Source: CAZFYZ01 sp964523735 (GTDB lineage Bacteria > Armatimonadota > UBA5829). Taken from it: DNA of 46,422 nucleotides. Where the stretch lies: positions 1 through 46,422 of the forward strand of contig CAZFYZ010000015.1 of assembly GCA_964523735.1 (NCBI GenBank). Reading direction: 5' to 3'. Below, one piece after another: positions 29,029 to 37,324 of this stretch (position 1 is its first letter; each line of letters starts with the position of its first letter). The translations under genes and the position numbers were made by a program. The notes beneath the pieces were generated by a model. It was not told where the DNA came from. It searched no databases and saw nothing but the letters and a program-made list of their open reading frames with translations.

Positions 29029-29889
29029 ATGGCCGAATCAGGCAACACAATCCGCATAGTAAAGAGGAGGGGCGACCACGGTGGTGGCCATCACGGCGGG
29101 GCTTGGAAAGTCGCCTACGCTGACTTCGTCACAGCAATGATGGCATTCTTCCTCGTTATGTGGATCGTAGGCCTGAGCAACAACATCAAGGAGGCCATCT
29201 CAGGCTATTTCAAGGACCCAGTCAAGTTTATGAAGGCCGTTGAGGCCGGCAACGCGCCATTTGCCCTTTCCGCAATGTCGGGCGCTTCAAGCACGCCTGG
29301 ACCGAAGCCCTTCGATCAGCGTCAGGAGCGCAAGAAGCTTGAGCAGGCCAAAAAGACCATTGAAGAGATGGTCGCTGCCGCACCAGAGTTCAGGACTCTG
29401 AGGGAGTACATCGAAATAAGGCTGACTGATGAAGGCTTGAGCATCGATCTTCTCGAGGCTAAGGAGTCCCTCTTCTTCGATAGCGCCAGTGCACGCATCA
29501 AGCCGGGCACCGCTGCTCTTCTTGGCCGAATGGCAGCCGAACTCAGGAAGCTGCCCAACAAGATCATGATAGAGGGCCACACCGACAGCCGACCCTTGAA
29601 CCGCAGGGACGGCTACACCAACTGGGAACTTTCGGCCGACCGCGCTAACGCCGCGAGACGCGTGATGGTTGCGGCAGGCCTCAGGAAAGACCAGACATCC
29701 CAGGTCCGTGGATGCGCCGACACACAGCCCCGCAATCCCGACGATCCTGCACACTTCTCCAACCGCCGGGTCGCGATCATAGTCGAAACCACCACCGCTA
29801 CGCTGAAGCAGAATCGCAAGGAATGGACCGTCAATGGAAAGCCAAGCGATATCGAGGCCAAGCCCGAGCCGGTGAAGATCCTCAAGTAG
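29029..29889 (+). CDS. motB: MotB-type stator protein with OmpA-like peptidoglycan-binding domain
   Basis: The ATG at 29029 follows motA by 18 bases with a GGGAG site. It is 286 residues. A His/Gly-rich cytoplasmic tail precedes the single membrane helix WKVAYADFVTAMMAFFLVMW. Asp32 in it is exactly the residue that carries the proton in MotB. After the plug and linker comes an OmpA-like domain: LFFDSASARIKPG, IMIEGHTDSRP, WELSADRANAARRVM, FSNRRVAIIVE. This anchors the stator to peptidoglycan, consistent with a periplasm and cell wall. The Asp points to proton rather than sodium coupling, though this is not decisive. Confidence 0.94.
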   Translation: MAESGNTIRIVKRRGDHGGGHHGGAWKVAYADFVTAMMAFFLVMWIVGLSNNIKEAISGYFKDPVKFMKAVEAGNAPFALSAMSGASSTPGPKPFDQRQERKKLEQAKKTIEEMVAAAPEFRTLREYIEIRLTDEGLSIDLLEAKESLFFDSASARIKPGTAALLGRMAAELRKLPNKIMIEGHTDSRPLNRRDGYTNWELSADRANAARRVMVAAGLRKDQTSQVRGCADTQPRNPDDPAHFSNRRVAIIVETTTATLKQNRKEWTVNGKPSDIEAKPEPVKILK

Positions 29890-29925
29890 CCCCCCAGGTT
29901 GCTCCTTCAGGAATGACCAGCTCTC

Positions 29926-29954
29926 TTGACATCGCCACCGCCCCATGCTAAGAT
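29926..29954 (+). promoter_or_regulatory. Sigma70 promoter of the HTH-ImmA pair
   Basis: TTGACA (29926-29931, exact), 17-base spacer, TAAGAT (29949-29954, 4 of 6). The start would be near 29961, about 22 bases before the ATG at 29984. It lies after the motB stop, so the pair is transcribed independently. Confidence 0.75.
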
Positions 29955-29983
29955 AACTAGTAGTGAACTGGAGGGCGATAGCC

Positions 29984-30367
29984 ATGAGCAGGGTTTCTGC
30001 TACGTTCGGCGAGATCATCAAGTCATTTCTCACCCGCAACGGGCTCACATTCAGGGGAGCTGCTCTCAAGACCGATGTGAGCGCAGCCTATTGGAAGGAC
30101 ATGTCCGACGGGCGCGTGCCTTCGGAGGACGTCATTGCACGTATCTCGGCCGCGTTTGAGGGTCTTGACGAGAATGAGCTGCGTGTGGCCGCCGGCTATG
30201 CGGTCAAGACCAAGGACCTCGATGCGGTCAAAGCCGTCGAATTTGCCCTGAGGAGTCAGCAGACGATTCCTGACAGGGGCAAGCAGGAGATCCTGGACTT
30301 CGTCAAGGAGATCGAAAGCCGCTACAGCAAGAAAGAGGACCTGAGCGAGTCGAAGGGCGAGCGTTAG
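29984..30367 (+). CDS. HTH (XRE-like) regulator paired with an ImmA peptidase
   Basis: The ATG at 29984 has GGAGGG 9 bases upstream; the GTG at 29963 falls at the likely transcription start. It is 127 residues. Residues about 5-65 look like a Cro/C1-type helix-turn-helix: FGEIIKSFLTRNGLTFRGAA, then KTDVSAAYWKDMSDGRVPSED and VIARISAAFEGLDENEL. The C-terminal half is charged and helical (EILDFVKEIESRYSKKE). Its stop codon TAG shares its last base with the GTG of the ImmA gene. In the ImmR/ImmA type of pair the peptidase cuts the regulator to relieve repression. It may control its own promoter or a mobile element elsewhere. Confidence 0.8.
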   Translation: MSRVSATFGEIIKSFLTRNGLTFRGAALKTDVSAAYWKDMSDGRVPSEDVIARISAAFEGLDENELRVAAGYAVKTKDLDAVKAVEFALRSQQTIPDRGKQEILDFVKEIESRYSKKEDLSESKGER

Positions 30368-30897
30368 TGGCGAGGCTCCACTTTCAGGACGAGGCGGAGC
30401 TGTTCGCACATAAAGCGTGGGAGACCCTGAAGCTAGAGCCGCCCGCCGATCTGCGTAAGGTTGCGGCGCGGCTGAAGCTTGTCGTCGAGGATCGCGAGTT
30501 CGTGCCGGAGATCGACGGCGTCTACCTGCGCATCCCCGGCGCGCCGCCGGTGATAGCGGTCAACAACTCCTACACAAAGCCTCTTGTGCGCAGACGCTTC
30601 ACGCTCGCCCACGAGATCGGCCATCACCTGCTGACCCGCCGCATCGATCCAGGCAGCCGTCTCTTCTTCTTCGACACCGCCGAAACCAGCCGCACGATGA
30701 TGGAGCGCGCTTGCGATCGCTTCGCAACGCTGCTGCTGATGCCCGAGGAGATCACCCGCCGCTTCTATGATGACCTGGCGACTAACCCGGGCAAGCGAGT
30801 CGCGGTGATGGCGGACCGCTTTGGCGTCTCGACCCACGCCCTGCGCCGCCGCTTGCGGGAACTTAACCTTGATGCCTCTCCCCGCCGCAGGCGCTGA
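30367..30897 (+). CDS. ImmA/IrrE-family zinc metallopeptidase
   Basis: The GTG at 30367 overlaps the regulator stop by one base. It is 176 residues. The zinc site is complete: His82, Glu83 and His86 in FTLAHEIGHHLL, and Glu113 in the downstream helix MMERACDRFATLLLMP. This is the ExxxxxFA pattern of ImmA. A C-terminal helix-turn-helix-like stretch follows (MADRFGVSTHALRRRLREL). The upstream part, VEIDGVYLRIPGAPPVIAVN, is the strand before the active site. Family members cleave a paired XRE regulator or, as IrrE, one in DNA-damage response. The gene is convergent with the sulfur oxidoreductase gene, 20 bases away. Confidence 0.9.
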   Translation: MARLHFQDEAELFAHKAWETLKLEPPADLRKVAARLKLVVEDREFVPEIDGVYLRIPGAPPVIAVNNSYTKPLVRRRFTLAHEIGHHLLTRRIDPGSRLFFFDTAETSRTMMERACDRFATLLLMPEEITRRFYDDLATNPGKRVAVMADRFGVSTHALRRRLRELNLDASPRRRR

Positions 30898-30917
30898 GTG
30901 TAGCTGTGCTCCGGTAA

Positions 30918-33361
30918 CTAGACAAACAGGTTCACATTCCCGGACTCAGCGCGATCCAGATACATCGCCACGCCGCCCTCCTCGACACCATCAAGCAACT
31001 CCTCACGCTTGATGCCCATCAGGTCCATCGACATCGAGCAAGCCACCAGCTTCACTCCGGCCCTCTGTGCGGATGCTATCAACTGAGGCAGCGAGGGCAC
31101 GTTCTTCTTGCGCATAATGCCCTTGATCATCGCCAGGCCCATCCCGCCCATGTTCATCTGAGAGAGCTTAAGTCTGTCAGCCCCGCGAGGCATCATCCAA
31201 CCGAACATTTTCTCGATCACATTCTTGCTCACGGCCACGTGCTTTGGCTTTCTCAGCGCGTTGAGCCCCCAGAACGTGAAGAACATCGTGACCTCGCTAC
31301 CCATAGACGCCGCGCCATTCGCGATGATGAACGACGCCATCATCTTATCGAAATCGCTGCTGAAGACAACGATGGTCTTCTTCTTACGCGTGTCGGCCGA
31401 GGCGCTGGCAGCCGGCACACCGACGCCGCCCTTGGCGATGATCGCCGTGTATCTGCCGTTGTCGGGCTTGACCTCGATCAGCCGGTTGCCGGTGCTGTGG
31501 CACCATCCCGCGATGTCCGCGCTGAACGCTGGGTCGGAGGCAAGCACCTCGATGGCCTCCCCCTCCTTGACCGAGGCCAGTGCCTCTGAGACCTGCATGA
31601 TTGGCCCAGGACACTGCAGCCCGCAAGCGTCGACTATCTTGACCACTGCAGTGGTCTGCGGCGGCCCGGCAGGAGCGTTGATTGCGCAACTGATTCCGGA
31701 ATCATCGCAGGCTTCCGCTTTGGGGGGTTCCTGATTCTTTGGAGCCTTGCCCGTGACCATCGAATATGTCTTGATGCCCCCGGTGTAGTTCTTGCACCGG
31801 TAGCCCTTCTGGCTCATAATCCGGCACGCCAGGTAACCTCGCAGCCCAACCGCGCAATACGTCAGGATCTCCTTGTCCTTAGGAAGCTCGGACATCCGCG
31901 TCCTCAGCTCATCCAGAGGCATGTGTATCGCACCCGGTATAGTGCCTGCGGCAACCTCGACTGGCTTCCTCACGTCCAGGATGATCTGATCTTCGCTCGG
32001 GTCGATCATCTGCTCGGTGTGGCAGACCTCAACGTCACCCCTTAGTATGTTGGAAGCCACGAACCCAGCGTAATTCACCGGGTCCTTCGCCGAGCCGTAG
32101 GGTGGGGCGTACGACAGTTCCGTCTCTTCGAGGTCATAGACCGTCAGCCCCGCGCGTATCGCCACTGCCAGCACATCGATCCTCTTATCGACTCCATCCG
32201 AACCGACCGCCTGCGCCCCGAGCACCTTGCCATCCCGCGGGTCGAAAAGCAGTTTCAGGCTGATCGGGCTAGCTCCAGGATAGTAGCTTGCGTGGCTGGC
32301 AGGGTGGATGTAGACCTTCTCATACGGGAGCCCGGCCCTCTTCAGCGACTTCTCGTTCATGCCGGTCATGCCGATGGCCAAGTCGAAGACCTTGCAGATG
32401 CCTGTGCCCTGCGTGTTCCTGTAGACCGACTCGCGNNNNNNNNNNCTGCCAAGGGAACCAGGGTTTGGAACCCGCCAACCAGATCGGTCACCTCAACGGC
32501 ATCGCCCACGGCAAATATGTCGGGGTCGCTGGTGCGCATTTGGGCGTCAACTTTGATCCCTCCACGCTCACCGATCTCAAGCCCGGCCTCTCGCGCTAGC
32601 TTGGTTTCCGGTCTGACACCTACTGCCAGAATCGCGATCCCGCAATCCACGGTGTCGCCAGTGCTCAACTGCGCCTGCAGCTTGTCACCCGAGCTGGTGA
32701 ATCCGGTTACCGAAGTCTCCAACCTCAGGTCAACTCCGTGAAGCTCAAGTTGCTGGTGCAGAGGAGTCGCCATCTCCGGGTCCACCGGCCCCATCACCTG
32801 CGGGAGCAACTCAACCATGGTTACCCCAATGCTCCTCTGCCGCAGCGCCTCTGCCATCTCCAAACCTATATAGCCCCCACCCACGATGACCGAATGCTCG
32901 GGCTTGCGCTCGTCCAATACCTTGATTATGGCGTCCATATCAGACATCGACCGCAGGGTCAGCACCAGGGGGTCATCGACGCCGGCAATCGGGGGCCGGA
33001 TAGGCTCCGCGCCAGGGCTAAGCACTAGCTTATCGTAGGGGATTGTCTGCTCCGCACCATCGACAGTGCTTCTTACCCTGACTTCCCTGCGTGAGCGGTC
33101 GATCGACACCGCTTCTGTTCGAGTGCGTACGTCGATCCTCAGGTTCGCATATAGCGTCGCCGGTGTCTGCACCAGCAGCCTGTTGCGGTCAGCTATCGTT
33201 CCTCCGATATGGTAGGGCAAACCGCAGTTGGCGAAAGAGACATGCTCGCCGCGCTCTATCAGGATGATCTCCGCATCTTCCGATAGCCGCCGCGCTCGCG
33301 CCGCCGCGGATGCTCCGCCGGCGACTCCACCTATCACAACGATCCTGGTCCTGTCACTCAT
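30918..33361 (-). CDS. CoA-disulfide reductase / rhodanese / TusA / DsrE2 four-domain protein, with an assembly gap inside
   Basis: It is one gene read through the N-run at 32436-32445. Upstream of the gap is the FAD/NAD(P) oxidoreductase: IGGVAGGASAA, Cys46 in FANCGLPYHIGG, VIVGGGYIGLEMA, VFAVGDAVE. Before the gap it reads LVPLA, and after it RESVYRNTQGTGICKVFD in another frame; the normal CoADR sequence needs about 47 bases there, so 10 Ns are a placeholder. Then follow the dimerisation domain, a rhodanese with Cys in LTYCAVGLRG, a TusA-like domain with CGLQCPGPIM, and a DsrE2-like domain (KTIVVFSSDFDKMMASFII, MSMDLMGIK). The four domains together can take persulfide sulfur from CoA-SSH or thiosulfate and pass it on. 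It starts inside the ArsR stop (ATGA), so both are coupled. Confidence 0.92.
32436..32445. other. Assembly gap (10 N) inside the CoA-disulfide reductase gene
   Basis: The protein on both sides is recognisable CoADR. By comparison with the family about 15 residues plus two bases are missing, so the true gap is near 47 bases. Both gaps in the window fit 3n+2. Confidence 0.85.
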
Positions 33362-33702
33362 GCTTTTGTACTCTCCAGATCAGACCCCTCAGCAGCGAGA
33401 ATCCCGCAGTGTTGGCGTATACAGCCCAACAGGAGCGGCAACTGCGCCGACGCGATCTTGTAGTAAACCGACTGCCCTCTCCGCTCGCTCGAGAGCAACC
33501 GGCAGCTCTGCATCAGACGAAGATGCTCGCAGGCCTGGTGCTGCTTGACCCCGCACATCTGGGCTATATCCTTTACCGGATAGTCGCCCTGCATCAGGAT
33601 ATCGACCATCCGCAGCCTCACCGGATGCGCCATGATTCTGAGGCACGTCGCCGCCTCAGCAAGCACATCCAGCGAAAGCATCTCCGCGTTTTCGCTACCC
33701 AT
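33358..33702 (-). CDS. ArsR-family winged-helix regulator, likely sulfur-responsive
   Basis: The ATG at 33702 is preferred: GGAG lies about 11 bases upstream; the TTG at 33732 gives a longer frame but overlaps the leader. It is 114 residues. The winged-helix core is plain: LRIMAHPVRLRMVDILMQG, DIAQMCGVKQHQACEHLRLM as recognition helix, and a wing with SSERRGQSVYYKI. Several Cys (in DIAQMCG, QACEHL, QSCRLL, LLGCIRQHCG) could sense persulfide or metal, as in sulfur-responsive ArsR proteins, but the exact pair cannot be fixed by reading. It is coupled through ATGA to the sulfur oxidoreductase. A near-palindrome sits over its own transcription start. Confidence 0.88.
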   Translation of the reverse strand: MGSENAEMLSLDVLAEAATCLRIMAHPVRLRMVDILMQGDYPVKDIAQMCGVKQHQACEHLRLMQSCRLLSSERRGQSVYYKIASAQLPLLLGCIRQHCGILAAEGSDLESTKA

Positions 33703-33736
33703 AGTACAGCGCGCTCCTTTACTGCTGCTCAATGTA

Positions 33737-33762
33737 GATATATCGAGAAGTCACGATGTATC
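33737..33762. promoter_or_regulatory. Likely ArsR operator
   Basis: GATATATCG (33737-33745) and CGATGTATC (33754-33762) form a 9-bp inverted repeat with one mismatch and an 8-base spacer. It lies immediately downstream of the -10 box, over the likely transcription start, where an autorepressor would block initiation. Confidence 0.6.
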
Positions 33763-33763
33763 C

Positions 33764-33792
33764 ACTATACCCCGTAAGCCCGTGCTTGTCAA
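33764..33792 (-). promoter_or_regulatory. Sigma70 promoter of the arsR-CoADR operon
   Basis: Read on the minus strand: TTGACA (33787-33792, exact), 17-base spacer, TATAGT (33764-33769, 5 of 6). It is one of the strongest promoter matches in the window. Confidence 0.8.
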
Positions 33793-33831
33793 ACATCCAA
33801 GCGGATGAAGTATTGTTCTGGAGATAGCAAA

Positions 33832-33854
33832 GCCCTGCCGGAAGCAGGCAGGGC
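33832..33854 (-). terminator. Terminator after the DUF1846 gene
   Basis: On the minus strand GCCCTGCC and GGCAGGGC form an 8-bp stem (33832-33839 with 33847-33854, 7-base loop), followed by TTTG. It is 40 bases past the DUF1846 stop and also insulates the divergently placed arsR promoter. Confidence 0.65.
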
Positions 33855-33894
33855 ATAGGTACGCTCTTGTCCGGGATGCGGCGCCAAAGGCGGC

Positions 33895-35490
33895 CTAACT
33901 CACAAACAGGCTCTTGCTGGCGAAATCAGGGTTGCTGGTCAGGTTCACTCCCAATTTGCGCAGACCAGCCTCATCACCCGGTGTGGGTATGTGCGTCAGG
34001 TGCACGTCACAATCACGCAGATCGGCGAGCTTGTCCAGTGCCATCTGCGCCGCCGGGTTGGTGGTGGCGCTGATGGCCAGTGCTATGAGCACCTCGTCAA
34101 CGTCCAGGCTGACACGTTTGCCGCGCAGCACGTTGGTTTTGAGGTGGCACAGCGAGTCGATGACGGTAGGCGGCAGCAGGTGCAGGTTCTGGGGCAAGCC
34201 GGCCAGTCTCTTGGCGGCGTTCAGCACAAGACTGGCCGCGGCGTGCATAAGCGGCGAGTTGCCGCCCGTCACAATGGAGCCGTCAGCAAGTTCCACCGCA
34301 GCTCCGCAGAAGATGCCTTCGTTGCCCTTGTCCTCTTTCATTACCTTCTCTGCGGCTTCCCGCGCCCGCACCACCACTGGCCGGCTCTCCGGAGCCAGAC
34401 CCAGATCGTCCAGCAGCACCTTTATGCGATCCACCGGGTCGTGTCCGATGAGTCCCATGGCATATTCGCACGCGTAGCGGTAGTAGCGACGGATAATCTC
34501 CTGCGATGCGGCGCGGCGGACGGTGGCATCGTCCACAATACCGAATCCGGCGCGGTTAACGCCCATATCGGTGGGCGATTTGTAGAACGAGGGAAGGCCT
34601 GTTACCTTCTCGATGATCCGTCGCAGAAGGGGGAATGCCTCGAGGTCGCGGTTGTAGTTGACAGCGATCTGGCCGTAGGCCTCCAGGTGGAAATGATCGA
34701 CCATGTTCACGTCCCCCATCTCGGCCGTGGCTGCTTCATACGCGATGTTCACCTCGTGCTTGAGCGGGAGGTTCCAGATGGGGAATGTCTCGAACTTGGC
34801 ATAGCCGGATTGGCGGCCCCGCCGGTAGTCGTGATAGAGCTGGGTGAGGCAGGTGGCTAGTTTGCCGCTGCCCGGTCCTGGGCCGGTAACGACCACGATA
34901 GGCTTGGTGGTCTCGATGAACTCGTTGGCGCCGTAGCCCTCCTCGCTTACGATGACATCGACATCCGTGGGGTAGCCCCTGGTGCGGCCGTGCGTGTACA
35001 CCCGCACGCCGCGGCGCTCCAAGCGGTTTTTGAACACTGCAGCCGAGGGCTGATCCTCATAGCGCGTGATCACCACGGCGCAGACCTCGACTCCCCACTC
35101 TCGAAGGTCATCGATTAGCTTGAGGGCATCGGTATCGTAAGTTATCCCGAAGTCCGCGCGCATCTTCTTGCGCTCAATGTCTCCGGCGTAGATGCAGAGG
35201 ATGACTTCCGCATCGTCCCTCAGCTTCTGGAGCAGGCGCATCTTGACGCAGGGGTCGAATCCCGGCAGCACACGCGCCGCGTGGTAGTCGTAGACGATCT
35301 TCCCGCCGAATTCCAGGTAGAGCTTGTCATTAAAGCGCTGCACTCGCTCAAGTATGGCCGCTGTCTGCTCCCGGAGGTACTTCTCGCTGTCAAAGCCAAT
35401 GCCTTGCGGCAGTGTCAGAACGCTTCCTCGGGCGAGGGTCGATCCGCTTTCGTTCTGTGTGCTGCTCTGCTCGCATTCATTGGTCCGCAT
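33895..35490 (-). CDS. DUF1846 family protein
   Basis: It is 531 residues; the family is about 490-500, so the N-terminal 32 residues before GIGFDSEKYLREQ may be an extension or the true start may lie further in. The characteristic order is present: LYLEFGGKIVYDYHAARVLPG, ILCIYAGDIERKK, VVVTGPGPGSGKLATCLTQ (a P-loop-like stretch), AKFETFPIWNLPLKHEVN, DMGVNRAGFGIVDD and ADGSIVTGGNSPLMHAAAS. The family is widespread in anaerobes and Gram-positives; its structure is known, but its reaction is not settled. The glycine-rich stretch suggests nucleotide binding. It is probably cytoplasmic. It is monocistronic, with a terminator behind it. Confidence 0.92.
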   Translation of the reverse strand: MRTNECEQSSTQNESGSTLARGSVLTLPQGIGFDSEKYLREQTAAILERVQRFNDKLYLEFGGKIVYDYHAARVLPGFDPCVKMRLLQKLRDDAEVILCIYAGDIERKKMRADFGITYDTDALKLIDDLREWGVEVCAVVITRYEDQPSAAVFKNRLERRGVRVYTHGRTRGYPTDVDVIVSEEGYGANEFIETTKPIVVVTGPGPGSGKLATCLTQLYHDYRRGRQSGYAKFETFPIWNLPLKHEVNIAYEAATAEMGDVNMVDHFHLEAYGQIAVNYNRDLEAFPLLRRIIEKVTGLPSFYKSPTDMGVNRAGFGIVDDATVRRAASQEIIRRYYRYACEYAMGLIGHDPVDRIKVLLDDLGLAPESRPVVVRAREAAEKVMKEDKGNEGIFCGAAVELADGSIVTGGNSPLMHAAASLVLNAAKRLAGLPQNLHLLPPTVIDSLCHLKTNVLRGKRVSLDVDEVLIALAISATTNPAAQMALDKLADLRDCDVHLTHIPTPGDEAGLRKLGVNLTSNPDFASKSLFVS

Positions 35491-35664
35491 TCTTTGCTAG
35501 CCCTTCTGCAGCCTTCAGTGGCTGCGGACATCATTACATCCTTGAGCGCCGGTTGTGTCCACGGCTGAGGTTAGACCGATTATGCTCCCGACGCGGGCCC
35601 TTTGTCAACGCCCGGGCGCCAAGACTGTGTCCTGAAGTCCTATCTGCCTTTCAAACACGCGAAA

Positions 35665-35694
35665 AGGCAGAGCAACCATAGGAATGCTCTGCCT
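35665..35694 (-). terminator. Intrinsic terminator of the tRNA-Gln gene
   Basis: On the minus strand AGGCAGAGCA and TGCTCTGCCT form a perfect 10-bp stem with a 10-base loop, followed by TTTCG. It lies 18 bases past the CCA end. Confidence 0.8.
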
Positions 35695-35712
35695 CCAGCC
35701 TTCAAAAAGTGT

Positions 35713-35788
35713 TGGCTGCCGACCTAGGGCTCGAACCTAGAACCTTCTGATCCAGAGTCAGACGCTCTGCCAGTTGAGCTAGTCGGCA
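35713..35788 (-). tRNA. tRNA-Gln (anticodon CTG), CCA encoded
   Basis: Acceptor TGCCGAC pairs with GTCGGCA, giving the weak U1-A72 pair and G73 discriminator typical of tRNA-Gln. TA then GCTC-AACTGGCA-GAGC is the D arm. TCTGA with loop CTCTGGA and TCAGA is the anticodon arm, giving CTG. The T arm has CTAGG-TTCGAGC-CCTAG. The CCA is part of the gene. It reads CAG codons and is charged by the GlnRS encoded about 4 kb away. Confidence 0.97.
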
Positions 35789-35799
35789 GCGACGTAATA

Positions 35800-35829
35800 A
35801 GAATACCGCCCGGGGCCCTCACTTGTCAA
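35800..35829 (-). promoter_or_regulatory. Promoter of the tRNA-Gln gene
   Basis: On the minus strand: TTGACA (35824-35829, exact), 18-base spacer, TATTCT (35800-35805, 4 of 6). The start would fall about 5-7 bases before the tRNA. Confidence 0.75.
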
Positions 35830-35863
35830 GGGTTTCGGCACCCGGAGCGAAGCTCCGTGGCCG

Positions 35864-36355
35864 CTAGATGTCATCATCAGAGACACCCAACTTCTTGAAG
35901 TACTTCTCGGCGCGGACCAGGATGGTTGAGAACGTCTGCAGGATCGATCCGATCTCCGCCAGGGCAATGAGCAGAACAAAGAGCCAGACCACTACCGGCC
36001 AGAGGGCAAACGCATACGTGAGGCCAGCGGCTACCCAGACAGCCACGCACCAGGGGCAGCTCAGCAGATCGCCGAACACCTTCCTGAATCCACGGCCCCG
36101 TCCCTCGCGAGTGATGACCTCCTCTCCGCCCATCTCCTCGGTCTCGGTCTTCACGAATGGCTCGCGGAGCCAGCGCATGATCTCATCAGTCGATATGATA
36201 TCCGCCAGCCTGGCAGTAGCCAAGCCGAGCAGGACCAGGTCCATCGTCGAGATGTGTCTCGGCAGCCGGCCCAGGTAGTGCAGAGCCGCCAGTATAATGA
36301 CATAGAGCAGAACGAATACCACGTCCAGAAGAATGAAGAAGGGTCTCTCGCGCAT
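35864..36355 (-). CDS. DUF1360 family membrane protein
   Basis: It is 163 residues, ATG at 36355. There is a basic N-terminus and two hydrophobic segments (FFILLDVVFVLLYVIILAAL; VAVWVAAGLTYAFALWPVVV, continuing into VWLFVLLIALAEIGSIL). The family hallmark LLSCPWCVAVW sits before the second, preceded by ARLADIISTDEIMRWLREPF. The Cys pair may bind a metal or be oxidised. The function is not known. It lies between a calpain-like lipoprotein gene and tRNA-Gln; the tRNA promoter is in the spacer, so the two are separate. Confidence 0.88.
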   Translation of the reverse strand: MRERPFFILLDVVFVLLYVIILAALHYLGRLPRHISTMDLVLLGLATARLADIISTDEIMRWLREPFVKTETEEMGGEEVITREGRGRGFRKVFGDLLSCPWCVAVWVAAGLTYAFALWPVVVWLFVLLIALAEIGSILQTFSTILVRAEKYFKKLGVSDDDI

Positions 36356-36412
36356 GCGCTTCCTCCGCCGTCAATCTTACCCAACCGGGCGGGGAGCATT
36401 CGGGCAGACTAT

Positions 36413-37198
36413 CTAGAATCCCGCCACAACGATTAGCTGGAAGCGGCGGGAGAACTCGGTGAGGGGAACCCATTCGCTTGTTGCTTTGCGCGGGTTACGG
36501 ATGAGGATGCGGCGCTGGTCCGGATCGTAATCAAGTACCGCCCAGATATGCACTCGGCGGTTAGTGTAGGCGGCCATGGGATAGCCTTTGAAGTTGGTCA
36601 GGGCCTTGTCCAGTCGATCCAACGAGACTGGGTTGCCGACGGTGATGGCTCCATTCGACGCCACGGTCTCCGGCTTGATCTCGAACCCGCCGGATTGCCC
36701 GCCCGACAGAAACTCGGCGATGTCGCCCGCGTAGATCCACTCAATGGCCTTGAAGTCGAGATTGCCCGGCTTCGACTTGCTCTTGATGAAAGCAGTCAGC
36801 ACGATCCTGGACCAAGGATCGTCGGCCTTGCAGCTTATAATACTCGCCTCTTCAGCAGACTTGAGATCGGCCCGGTTGACGATGATCTCCTTTCCGCCGA
36901 ATCTCTTCACGCGATAGTCCCCGCTTCTGTATTCCTCTACGAGACCAGCGGCCTTCTCCGGGCGAGTATGTGCCCATGAAATGAGCATAGCCACAGTCCC
37001 GCAGTTGTGCAGGCCGGACTGGGTGAAAGAGAGGCTCTTCGGGGTAGTAGGAAGCCCACCGCTTCTGGTTCCAGGCGCCCGCGTTAGCGCGGCCTTGGTA
37101 TTGCCCCTCCCGGGCCGCGTGGAAGGGCTCTTGCCGCAACCTGCCAGGAGTGCAAGAACGAGGCACAAGGCAACTGGAAGCCAGCGTCTCATACGCAT
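36413..37198 (-). CDS. Lipoprotein with calpain-like (C2) cysteine protease domain
   Basis: It is 261 residues. The N-terminus is a lipoprotein signal: MRMRRWLPVALCLVLALLAG then Cys21 (LAGC). After a disordered linker comes a papain-fold layout of calpain type. Gln60 and Cys66 lie in FTQSGLHNCGTVAML, His217 in RRVHIWAVLDYD and Asn235 in LIRNPRK. Calpains have the same Q-x-C, HxxxV and RNP pattern, with 18 residues here between His and Asn against about 24. In the middle, WSRIVLTAFIKSK and AIEWIYAGDIAEFLSGG match the helix and glycine-turn of calpain subdomain I. No calcium-binding region is obvious. It probably acts at the membrane or in the periplasm. Substrates are unknown. Confidence 0.75.
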   Translation of the reverse strand: MRMRRWLPVALCLVLALLAGCGKSPSTRPGRGNTKAALTRAPGTRSGGLPTTPKSLSFTQSGLHNCGTVAMLISWAHTRPEKAAGLVEEYRSGDYRVKRFGGKEIIVNRADLKSAEEASIISCKADDPWSRIVLTAFIKSKSKPGNLDFKAIEWIYAGDIAEFLSGGQSGGFEIKPETVASNGAITVGNPVSLDRLDKALTNFKGYPMAAYTNRRVHIWAVLDYDPDQRRILIRNPRKATSEWVPLTEFSRRFQLIVVAGF

Positions 37199-37288
37199 TG
37201 GACTTCGGCAGGGGCGGGCAAGGTTCCTCGCATCCTCCGTAGAACTACCAGTTCTTGCCTCTGGACCTGCGAAATGCTTGACGCGATG

Positions 37289-37318
37289 TTGACAAGCGGC
37301 CTTGTGGTGAAGTATAAC
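37289..37318 (+). promoter_or_regulatory. Sigma70 promoter of the LRR protein gene
   Basis: TTGACA (37289-37294, exact), 18-base spacer, TATAAC (37313-37318, 5 of 6). Transcription would begin near 37325, at the foot of the hairpin that follows. Confidence 0.78.
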
Positions 37319-37324
37319 GAGAGT

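Noticed and set aside
28135..29889. ExbB/ExbD or TolQ/TolR instead of MotA/MotB
   Set aside because: The lengths, four-helix MotA layout and OmpA-like peptidoglycan domain after a single helix fit MotA/MotB, not the shorter ExbD/TolR.
32436..32445. Frameshifted CoADR pseudogene
   Set aside because: The frame change lies at an N-run, and the missing family residues (about 15 plus two bases) account for it.
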